The position numbers and the translations under genes were made by a program. The notes beneath the pieces are model-generated. The model was given only the letters and a program-made list of their open reading frames with translations. It was not told where the DNA came from and did no database searches. Below, one piece after another: positions 1-6,103 of a stretch of 8,383 nucleotides of DNA. The DNA comes from an uncultured Sphingomonadales bacterium (GTDB lineage Bacteria > Pseudomonadota > Alphaproteobacteria > Sphingomonadales > Sphingomonadaceae), in assembly GCA_903828025.1 (NCBI GenBank), contig CAIKKO010000332.1:1-8383 (forward strand). Direction: 5' to 3'. Within the stretch, counting starts at the first letter, position 1. Every line of letters starts with the position of its first letter.

Positions 1-723
1 CATCGGCGGGAACGCATTGGCATAGACGCCAATGCGGATCGGGCTCTGGGTTCCGAGTTCGGCGCGCGCGGCCTCGACCGCGCCGAGCATGACTTCGGGC
101 TGGCTGCAATTGAACAGCAGCGCCGCCGCCCCCAGATCGCGCGCGGCTTTGGCGGCGAGTGTCACGCTTTCGCCCGAGCGCAGGCTGGGCGGGGCGGCCG
201 GGTCTTCGTCCTGCAAGGTAAACGACAGCCACAGCGGCTTGCCGGTCGCCTTGGTTTCGGCGGCGGCGAGCTCGGCTTCGACCAGCGAGGACAGCGTTTC
301 GGCCAGCCAGTGATCGACATGGGGCTCCAGCGCCGCAACCAGGGTTGCGACAATCGGGCGCGCGCGGTCCAGATCGACCAGATCGGGCCGGTAGGAGCCG
401 CAGACCGGCGGCAACGAACCCGCGACCAGCACGGTGTGATCGGCGGCATCGGCCTCTGCCCGCGCCAGCTGTCCCGCAAGCGCGGCCAGCGCCGCACCCT
501 CTGCAGCGAATCGGTCGTCGCCGATGTGGAACGGCACCAGCGCATAGGAATTGGTGGTGATCACATCCGCGCCCGCTGCGACATAGCCGCGGTGCACCGC
601 GCTCACGAAATCGGGCCCTTCCATCAGCGCGAGCGCCGACCATTCGGGCTGGCGGAAGGGTGCGCCAAGCCGCGCCAGTTCGCGGCCAGTGCCGCCATCG
701 AGAATCAGCAGGGAGAGAGACAT
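1..723 (-). CDS. Homocysteine S-methyltransferase family protein (MmuM-like), C-terminus cut by window edge
   Basis: Reading the minus strand from the ATG at 723-721 gives 241 uninterrupted codons to the window edge. The family moves a methyl group from S-methylmethionine or a similar donor to homocysteine, giving methionine in the cytoplasm. Seen: the N-terminal barrel strand LLILDGGTGREL (residues 5-16), AGADVITTNSY (50-60), AGSLPPVCGSYRP (101-113), AETLSSLVEAE (141-151) and FNCSQPE (204-210). Cys206 in this last motif matches the first of the three zinc-ligand cysteines. The other two, normally an adjacent Cys-Cys pair near residue 270-290, lie beyond the left edge, so activity cannot be confirmed. 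Family members are about 300 residues long, so roughly a fifth is missing. A GAAGG lies 12 bases upstream of the start, a poor Shine-Dalgarno. The next gene is divergent. The family is fairly clear; the donor substrate is not, and a betaine- or selenocysteine-type homologue is possible. Confidence 0.85.
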   Translation of the reverse strand, partial: MSLSLLILDGGTGRELARLGAPFRQPEWSALALMEGPDFVSAVHRGYVAAGADVITTNSYALVPFHIGDDRFAAEGAALAALAGQLARAEADAADHTVLVAGSLPPVCGSYRPDLVDLDRARPIVATLVAALEPHVDHWLAETLSSLVEAELAAAETKATGKPLWLSFTLQDEDPAAPPSLRSGESVTLAAKAARDLGAAALLFNCSQPEVMLGAVEAARAELGTQSPIRIGVYANAFPPM

Positions 724-987
724 TTCAAGTTTGCGCCTTCGGAGCCATCGTAAAAACTGCGTTAGCATGCCGCGCAGACAGAGGGCAGGGGTTCAAACCC
801 GGCAGCCGGGAACAGCAGACCATTCCGCGACCGCCGCGCGAGCGGCCTTTCGCGTAAAATACCGTTAAACCAATACTTTGTATCTCGCCAACGAACTGCG
901 CTGCACCGGCAAAATTTCCACGTGCTTACCATTGCGCAAGGTTTCCTCACTATCTCCGGGCTCGTGAGCAAACCGACCGATCAAAGC
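724..987. promoter_or_regulatory. Divergent spacer between methyltransferase and GGDEF-EAL genes
   Basis: This spacer must hold the promoters of two diverging genes, but no convincing -35/-10 pair stands out. Two short inverted repeats are visible. CCCGGC-A-GCCGGG at 798-810 is a six-base perfect repeat around a single base. GCCGC-GCGA-GCGGC at 833-846 would fold into a stem capped by a GNRA-type tetraloop. An AT-richer patch follows at about 851-894 (TAAAAT at 855-860), the most likely promoter position for the plus-strand gene. Neither repeat is followed by a T-run, so neither looks like an intrinsic terminator. The assignment as regulatory DNA is by position. Confidence 0.4.
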
Positions 988-3324
988 ATGCCCGCGTTGC
1001 CGCGGAAACTTCCGGCATTGGCTGTGTTGTGCCTTTCGGACTCGGTCGAGGGCGATTGGGGGCGGCTGCGCGGACTGCAGTATTCCAGTCTGGCCAAGCT
1101 CACGCAACTGCGCTTGCTGGCTCATGCCCTTGCGGCGGTGCTGGTGATCGCGATCCTCGCCGCTGCGGTGAACTGGTTCGCTCTGGGCTGCTGGGCCGTA
1201 TTGCTGGGGCTGGTGCTCCAATCCGGCGCGCGGTTCGACCGCAGCCTTGAAGATGCCGATCGCCGCCGCATGACCCGGCAGGAAATCCAGTCGCAGACAG
1301 TCGGCACGGCGCTGGCGGCGCTGGTCTGGGCCATCCCGCTTGCGGCGGCTGGCTATTTCGGCACGAACGAGCAGCGGCTGCTGGTCTGGTCGGTCATGGC
1401 GATGCTGATGGCTGGGACGGCCGTGGCATTTTCGGCGGTGCCGCTGGGCACAGTGGTGTTCAACGCGCTTCTCGGCGCGGTGGCGATTGTCATGCTGCTG
1501 CTTTCGCGCGATCTGACCGCTGCCATCGCGGCCGCGGCTTTCGTCGGCTTCCTCGCGCTTGGCAGCGTGGAGGCGGCCCGCATGTTCCTCGCGGGCAAAG
1601 TGGCCGAGGCGGGCATGGCAGAGAAGAGCGAAGTCGTCTCGCTGCTGCTGCGCGAGTTCGAGGAGGGCGAGGCCGACTGGCTGTGGCAGACCGATGCGGG
1701 TCGGCGCGTGCGGTCCGCGAGCCCCCGCTTTGCCTTCGCGCTGGGCGAGGACCCGGAGGATATCGACGGCAAGCCGCTGATCCAGTTGATCGCCGGTCCT
1801 TCGTGGGACAGCGGCCACTTTCATTCTTCGCTCCACGATCTGGCCGAAAAGCTCAAGCGCCGCGAAAGCTTTTCCAACCTGCTGGTGCGCGTGACCTTGC
1901 ACGGCAACCACCGCTGGTGGGAACTTTCCGCCTCGCCCAAATTCGATGAGAACGCCAACTTCATCGGCTTCCGCGGGGTCGGTTCGGACGTGACCGAGCA
2001 GCGCGAAAGCGCCGACAAGATCGCCTATCTCGCCCGGTACGATACGCTCACCAGGCTGCCCAACCGCCTGATGCTCACCGAAACGCTGGGCGAGGCGATG
2101 ACCGAGGCGGATCGCTGGCGGATGCGCTGCGGCTTCCTGATGATCGACCTCGACCGGTTCAAGGCGGTCAACGATACGCTCGGCCATCTCGTCGGCGACC
2201 AGCTTCTCGCGCGGGTTTCCGACCGGCTCAAGACGCTGATGAGCGAGAACGAGCTGTGCGGTCGGCTGGGCGGTGACGAATTCGCGATTGTCGTGCGCGA
2301 TGCCACCGATGGCAATCGCATCCGCGAGGTGGCGCATGCGGTGATCACTGCGCTCTCGCAGCCTTACGAGATCGACCACCACACGCTCTATGTCGGCGCC
2401 AGCGTCGGTTCCGCCATCGGGCCGCGCGACGGCGCGACGGTCGAGACTCTGATGCGCAACGCCGATCTCGCGCTCTACCGCGCCAAGGACGAGGGCGGCG
2501 GCCAGCACTTCGATTACGAACCCGCGCTGCATGCCCATGCCGAAGAGCGCCGCAAACTCGAATTCTCGCTGCGCCACGCGCTGGAACGCGGCGAGTTCGC
2601 GCTGGCCTATCAGCCGGTCGTCGATGCGATCACCGAAGCGCCGGTGAGCTTCGAGGCGCTGCTGCGGTGGAATTCGGCCGAGCACGGGCCCGTCAGCCCG
2701 GTGAAGTTCATCCCGCTGGCCGAAGACACGCGCCTGATCGTGCCGATCGGCGAATGGGTGCTGCGAACGGCGTGCCACGAGGCGATCAACTGGCCGTCGC
2801 ACATCAAGGTCGCGGTCAATGTTTCGGGTGAGCAGCTGCTCGATCCCAGCTTTGCCGAAGTCGTGGTCAGCGCGCTGGCGGCGAGCGGGCTGCCGCCGCA
2901 CCGGCTCGAAATCGAGGTGACCGAAAGCATTTTCGTGCGCGACGGCACTTCGGCACAGCAGACGCTGGAGCGGATCATGTCGCTCGGCTGCGGGGTTGCG
3001 CTCGACGATTTCGGCACCGGCTATTCCTCGCTCGGCTACCTCCGGAAGCTGCGCTTCTCGACGATCAAGGTCGACCGCAGCTTCGTGCAGGGCGCGGCGC
3101 GCGACAATCCGGAAAGCCTCGCCATCGTCCGCGCCGTGGTCGCCATGGCCGATGCGCTCGAGATGTCGACCACAGCAGAGGGCGTGGAGACCGAGGAAGA
3201 ACTCGCCAAGATTCGCCTGCTCGGCTGCAAGAAGATCCAAGGGTACTACTTCGGCCGACCCATGACCCCGCGCGATGCCTTGGCGATGTTCGAGAACCTC
3301 GCCTGGCAGGCAAAACGCGCCTGA
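988..3324 (+). CDS. Membrane PAS-GGDEF-EAL protein (c-di-GMP cyclase/phosphodiesterase)
   Basis: A 778-residue inner-membrane protein predicted to make and/or break cyclic di-GMP. The N-terminal part (about 44-197) holds five or six hydrophobic segments and matches no named sensor domain I recognise. A PAS fold follows at about 225-338, starting near EADWLWQTDAG and ending in GFRGVGSDVTEQRE. The GGDEF domain (about 340-510) has DTLTRLPNR, the metal-binding MIDLDRFK (Asp387) and an intact GGDEF at 428-432. The inhibitory I-site, normally RxxD five residues before GGDEF, reads SENE (419-422). The EAL domain (about 525-775) keeps EALLR (Glu556), Asn611 of NVS, Glu643 of EVTES, DDFGTG (Asp673, Asp674), Lys694, Glu731 of AEGVET and Gln751, so phosphodiesterase activity is expected. 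In-frame GTG codons at 922 and 964 could extend the N-terminus by 22 or 8 residues. I prefer the ATG because the 922-987 codons lack the usual GC-rich third positions, but no start has a clear ribosome site. The stop lies three bases from that of convergent purQ. Confidence 0.93.
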   Translation: MPALPRKLPALAVLCLSDSVEGDWGRLRGLQYSSLAKLTQLRLLAHALAAVLVIAILAAAVNWFALGCWAVLLGLVLQSGARFDRSLEDADRRRMTRQEIQSQTVGTALAALVWAIPLAAAGYFGTNEQRLLVWSVMAMLMAGTAVAFSAVPLGTVVFNALLGAVAIVMLLLSRDLTAAIAAAAFVGFLALGSVEAARMFLAGKVAEAGMAEKSEVVSLLLREFEEGEADWLWQTDAGRRVRSASPRFAFALGEDPEDIDGKPLIQLIAGPSWDSGHFHSSLHDLAEKLKRRESFSNLLVRVTLHGNHRWWELSASPKFDENANFIGFRGVGSDVTEQRESADKIAYLARYDTLTRLPNRLMLTETLGEAMTEADRWRMRCGFLMIDLDRFKAVNDTLGHLVGDQLLARVSDRLKTLMSENELCGRLGGDEFAIVVRDATDGNRIREVAHAVITALSQPYEIDHHTLYVGASVGSAIGPRDGATVETLMRNADLALYRAKDEGGGQHFDYEPALHAHAEERRKLEFSLRHALERGEFALAYQPVVDAITEAPVSFEALLRWNSAEHGPVSPVKFIPLAEDTRLIVPIGEWVLRTACHEAINWPSHIKVAVNVSGEQLLDPSFAEVVVSALAASGLPPHRLEIEVTESIFVRDGTSAQQTLERIMSLGCGVALDDFGTGYSSLGYLRKLRFSTIKVDRSFVQGAARDNPESLAIVRAVVAMADALEMSTTAEGVETEEELAKIRLLGCKKIQGYYFGRPMTPRDALAMFENLAWQAKRA

Positions 3325-3327
3325 GGA

Positions 3328-4020
3328 TCAGGCCGCGACGTTCAGCCCCGCCAGCACGCTTTCAAACAGCGCCCGTCCGTCGCTGCCGCCGTGTGCGGGC
3401 TCGATCATGCGTTCGGGGTGCGGCATCATGCCGAGCACATTGCCCGCCGCATTGAGCACGCCCGCGATATCGCGCTGCGAGCCGTTGACCTGATCGGCAT
3501 AGCGGAAGGCAACGCGGCCTTCGCCTTCGAGCCGGTCGAGCGTTTCGGCGTCGGCGAAATAGTTGCCATCATGGTGCGCGACCGGGATCACGATGCGCTG
3601 GCCCGCCGCATAGCGCGCGGTGAACAGCGACTGGCTGTTTTCCACCACCAGCGGCACATCGCGGCAGACGAAGCGGATGCCAGCATTGCGCATCAGCGCG
3701 CCGGGGAGCAGCCCGGCTTCGGTCAGCACCTGAAAGCCATTGCACACGCCGAGCACGGTCACGCCGCGATTGGCGGCCGCGACCACCGCCTGCATCACCG
3801 GCGAACGCGCGGCCATTGCCCCCGAGCGCAAGTAATCACCATAGGAAAAGCCACCGGGCAGCGCGATGAAATCGAGGCCGGAAGGCAGCTCGGCATCGCC
3901 GTGCCACACGCGGTGGACGGTGCCGCCGGTGATCTGCTCGATTGCCACCGCCATATCGCGGTCGCAATTGGAGCCGGGGAAAGTGATGACAGCGGCCCGA
4001 AAGGAACTTGCGCTCGGCAT
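3328..4020 (-). CDS. purQ: Phosphoribosylformylglycinamidine synthase subunit PurQ (glutaminase)
   Basis: A 230-residue class I glutamine amidotransferase, the subunit that hydrolyses glutamine and passes ammonia to PurL for conversion of FGAR to FGAM in purine synthesis. Seen: the PurQ N-terminal signature FPGSNCDRD (14-22), ALPGGFSYGDYLRSGA (53-68), the nucleophile elbow GVCNGFQ with Cys93, an oxyanion/ammonia-site region VAHHDGNY (147-154), and MMPHPERM (198-205) supplying catalytic His201 and Glu203. Length fits stand-alone PurQ (about 220-230). The start lies three bases after the purS stop, so the two are co-transcribed. An AAAGG inside the end of purS, 11 bases before the ATG, may serve as ribosome site. 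The stop faces that of the c-di-GMP gene across three bases, leaving no room for a separate terminator. purL is not adjacent downstream. Confidence 0.97.
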   Translation of the reverse strand: MPSASSFRAAVITFPGSNCDRDMAVAIEQITGGTVHRVWHGDAELPSGLDFIALPGGFSYGDYLRSGAMAARSPVMQAVVAAANRGVTVLGVCNGFQVLTEAGLLPGALMRNAGIRFVCRDVPLVVENSQSLFTARYAAGQRIVIPVAHHDGNYFADAETLDRLEGEGRVAFRYADQVNGSQRDIAGVLNAAGNVLGMMPHPERMIEPAHGGSDGRALFESVLAGLNVAA

Positions 4021-4023
4021 GGG

Positions 4024-4257
4024 TCAGGCGACCTTTTCGATCCGGAAGTTTTCGATCACCTGGTTGGCGAGCAGCTTGCGGCACATCTCATCGAGGCTCG
4101 CGTCGCTCACGCTGTCAGCCACATCCAGCTCGATCAACCGCCCCGCGCGAACATCGTTGACCCCGGCAAAGCCCAGCCCTTCCAGCGCATGATGAATGGC
4201 GCGGCCCTGCGGATCGAGCACCCCGTTCTTGAGGCTGACGTGAACGCGGACTTTCAT
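4024..4257 (-). CDS. purS: Phosphoribosylformylglycinamidine synthase subunit PurS
   Basis: A 77-residue small subunit that bridges PurQ and PurL in the three-part FGAM synthetase found in alphaproteobacteria, Bacillus and archaea. Typical features are the first strand MKVRVHVSLKNGVLDPQG (1-18), a helix with AIHHALEGLGF, VNDVRAGRLIELDV (33-46), and the closing helix CRKLLANQVIENF followed by RIEKVA. Full length for the family (about 80 residues). A GAAAGG motif about seven bases before the ATG is a good Shine-Dalgarno. purQ follows after three bases. In many alphaproteobacteria purC lies directly upstream of purS; here the 101 bases upstream (4258-4358) hold no gene and then comes the stop of an RTX gene on the same strand. 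That short gap must contain the pur promoter or be read through from the RTX gene. I see no clear promoter or T-tailed hairpin in it. Confidence 0.96.
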   Translation of the reverse strand: MKVRVHVSLKNGVLDPQGRAIHHALEGLGFAGVNDVRAGRLIELDVADSVSDASLDEMCRKLLANQVIENFRIEKVA

Positions 4258-4358
4258 GGGCGGCCTTTCGTGCGGAGGCTGAGGGATTCCCCGCGCCTAT
4301 GCCCCGATGCGGCGGGAAGGGCAAGTTGGCGCAGGCCTTAGGCGGGAAGATCAGGCCA

Positions 4359-5999
4359 TCACAGGATGAAATCGGCGGCGGTAAGCTCGGAGAATACCTT
4401 GATGACGAAATCGGAAACGCCGTCGCCGTTTGTATCGCCCTGCACCTGCACACCGGTGCCGACCTGGCCATAGCGCAGTTCGCCCGCGACATTGTGGAAC
4501 GCCGCCGTGCCGATGAAGGTGAAGGCCTCATTGGCCGGCGTTGCGGCGTTCGCATCAATTGCCGAGAGATCGATCCGGTCGCCGTCACCGCTCGCGCCAT
4601 AGAAATCCGCGATCGTATCGGGCTGGGTCTGCGTCAGGTAAACTTGATCGAAGACGAACGTATCCTTGCCCGTCCCGCCAGTCAGCTTGTCGACGCCGTC
4701 TCCGCCGTTCAGGATATCGTTGCCATCCCCGCCGGACAGCGTGTCGTTGCCGACTCCGCCGAACAGGCTGTCGTTGCCCTGCCCGCCGAACAGCACATCC
4801 TTGCCGCCATTGCCGTAGAGCGTGTCGTTGCCATCTCCGCCGTTGAAATTGTCGACGCCATCCGAGCCGTAGGCGGTATCCGCGCCGTCCAGCCCGCTGA
4901 AGGTTTCGCCTTTGAAACCGTAGAACGTGTCGTTGAAATTGGAGCCCGAGATCAGCGCGAACTGTCCGCCGAACGTGCTGCCGAGCGAGGTGTTGCCGCC
5001 ATAGTTGCCGCCGTGCATGGTGATGACCACACCTTTGGTGGCCCCGGTGAAGCGGATATAGTTGTCCGCCACGCCGGTGTAGGAATAGACGCTGACCGCG
5101 TCGTCGCCCAGAAGGACGGTGCTGCCGCTATGGTTGAGCGAGACGGTACCGTCGACCGTGCCGCGGCGCAGGTCAAGCGTACCCCCAACGCTGCTGACAG
5201 AGATATCGCCATCGATGCTGCCGGTGTTGCGGAATCTGTATTCAATGGTGTCGGAGATATCGACACCGCCGTGAATGGCGCCGCTGTTGGTCATCAGGTA
5301 GACGGAATTGGTTCCCGTTATCGGTGTCGCGAACGAGTTCTTGAGGATCACGTCTCCGTTGATCGATCCTGCATTGCGGATATCCCCACCTTGCGCATCA
5401 TCGATGACGAGCTTGCCATCCAGCGTCCCGGTATTGCGGATCACATTGGTTGTTAGCTGGCCAAGCGCATAGGGATTGCCGTTCTTGATGCTGATCGCGA
5501 TCCCGTCGGTGCCGGTGATCGAACCGCTGTTCAAAATGGTGCTGAAGTGGTCCATCAGCGTGATCCCGGTCGTGCCGATGATATCGCCGGTCACGCCGTT
5601 CTCGATGCGGTAGGCCGGATCGCCCGGGGGCGCGCTGCCAATGGTGTTGACCGGCCCGCCGGCCAGCGTGATACCGCTGCCACCGAGGCTGACGATGGAG
5701 CCACGGTTGAGGATCGATGTGGCATCGCCCGTCACCGCGATCGCATCACCGCCTGCCGCGATGCTGGCGGTCTGGCCCAGCACCAGATGGTTGGCGGACG
5801 CGCTGCCGATCGAGATCCCGTCCAGCGCGGCCTCTATCGCGCCGTAGAGCAGGGCATTGTGGCCCGCGCCGGTGCCGATGATGCCGTTGCCTGCGGTTGA
5901 GGTCAGCGTAACGCCCGCACGCAGATAGACTCCGGCGAGCTCAGCCAGAGTCAGCGCATCGTCGTTGGTCGAAGTGTTGACAGCAAAAGTTAGCGACAT
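4359..5999 (-). CDS. RTX calcium-binding protein with beta-helix-like N-terminus and serralysin-type C-terminal domain
   Basis: A 546-residue protein, probably exported by a type I secretion system and folded outside the cell by calcium. Start: ATG five bases after a perfect AAGGAG. No Sec signal peptide or membrane segment is seen. Residues about 90-290 carry irregular N-x-G-x-I/L-x-G units (NRGSI at 98, NSGSITG 157, NTGTLDG 189, NAGSING 209, NSGAIHG 238, NTGSIDG 258, RGTVDG 279), the pattern of a parallel beta-helix as in adhesins and autotransporter passengers. Residues about 369-447 are RTX nonapeptides (GGDGNDTLY, GGQGNDSLF, GGVGNDTLS, GGDGNDILN). After them come TFVFDQ, DTIADF and GDRIDLSAIDA, then FHNVAGELRY and DTNGDGVSDFVI, ending in ADFIL. 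This is the peptidase M10 serralysin C-terminal layout, with the usual hydrophobic end used as secretion signal. No HExxH zinc motif is present, so it is not a protease of that family. The biological role (adhesin, matrix or S-layer-like protein) is unknown. A paralog lies directly upstream. Confidence 0.93.
   Translation of the reverse strand: MSLTFAVNTSTNDDALTLAELAGVYLRAGVTLTSTAGNGIIGTGAGHNALLYGAIEAALDGISIGSASANHLVLGQTASIAAGGDAIAVTGDATSILNRGSIVSLGGSGITLAGGPVNTIGSAPPGDPAYRIENGVTGDIIGTTGITLMDHFSTILNSGSITGTDGIAISIKNGNPYALGQLTTNVIRNTGTLDGKLVIDDAQGGDIRNAGSINGDVILKNSFATPITGTNSVYLMTNSGAIHGGVDISDTIEYRFRNTGSIDGDISVSSVGGTLDLRRGTVDGTVSLNHSGSTVLLGDDAVSVYSYTGVADNYIRFTGATKGVVITMHGGNYGGNTSLGSTFGGQFALISGSNFNDTFYGFKGETFSGLDGADTAYGSDGVDNFNGGDGNDTLYGNGGKDVLFGGQGNDSLFGGVGNDTLSGGDGNDILNGGDGVDKLTGGTGKDTFVFDQVYLTQTQPDTIADFYGASGDGDRIDLSAIDANAATPANEAFTFIGTAAFHNVAGELRYGQVGTGVQVQGDTNGDGVSDFVIKVFSELTAADFIL
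4469..4534. repeat. 66-base diverged direct repeat, copy 1 (in first RTX gene)
   Basis: By eye this stretch matches 6220-6285 at 58 of 66 bases, with 25 consecutive identical bases (4479-4503 versus 6230-6254). It encodes the FTFIGTAAFHNVAGELRY segment. Identity this high at DNA level is a local patch; the genes are much more diverged elsewhere. Confidence 0.85.
4659..4895 (-). repeat. RTX nonapeptide repeats of the 546-residue protein
   Basis: Residues about 369-447 form roughly eight to nine tandem GGxGxDxUx units, seen in DNA as a 27-base period with recurring TCGTTGCC / CCGCCG blocks on the plus strand. The four central units are near-perfect and the outer ones (LDGADTAYG, SDGVDNFNG) are degenerate. 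Such units wind into a calcium-binding beta-roll that is disordered in the low-calcium cytoplasm. Confidence 0.9.
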
Positions 6000-6056
6000 A
6001 TCGGCTCCTTAAACATCTTCCCAGGGCAACTTTCCGGATTCTTGTCTGCCGCGAAC

Positions 6057-6091
6057 AGGGCATCTCGGCGCACGCGCGCGGTGAGAGCCCT
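6057..6091 (-). other. Imperfect hairpin in the spacer between the two RTX genes
   Basis: AGGGC (6057-6061) and TCTC (6063-6066) pair with GAGA (6083-6086) and GCCCT (6087-6091), a nine-base-pair stem with one bulged A and a GC-rich loop. It sits just after the stop of the upstream RTX gene in the direction of transcription. No U-run follows on the minus strand, so it is at best a weak terminator, an RNA-processing or an mRNA-stabilising element between the two genes. Confidence 0.3.
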
Positions 6092-6103
6092 TGCCAGCTG
6101 TGA

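Noticed and set aside
782..810. tRNA-like GGTTCAAACC reminiscent of a T-loop
   Set aside because: The five bases on each side do not form a T-stem, and no acceptor, D or anticodon arm can be found upstream. Not a tRNA or convincing tRNA-end attachment site.
865..3240. A 791-codon open frame antisense to the GGDEF-EAL gene
   Set aside because: Its translation is rich in Arg, His, Ala and Gln and shows no domain, while the plus strand encodes complete catalytic motifs. Strong GC bias at third codon positions removes stops in this antisense frame.
3391..4341. A 316-codon open frame antisense to purS and purQ
   Set aside because: No recognisable motif and composition typical of an antisense shadow; purS and purQ are unmistakable on the other strand.
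4258..4358. Intrinsic terminator between the RTX gene and purS
   Set aside because: Only weak pairings such as GCGCC with GGCGC over a long loop are found, with no T-run on the minus strand.
4659..4895. 27-base periodic repeats as a possible CRISPR or minisatellite
   Set aside because: The period is nine codons, in frame with RTX nonapeptides, and units diverge at synonymous sites; there are no spacers.
4299..5456. A 385-codon plus-strand frame with repetitive VVAI/AEQ-like units
   Set aside because: The repetition is the mirror of the RTX and beta-helix repeats encoded on the minus strand; no ribosome site or domain supports it.
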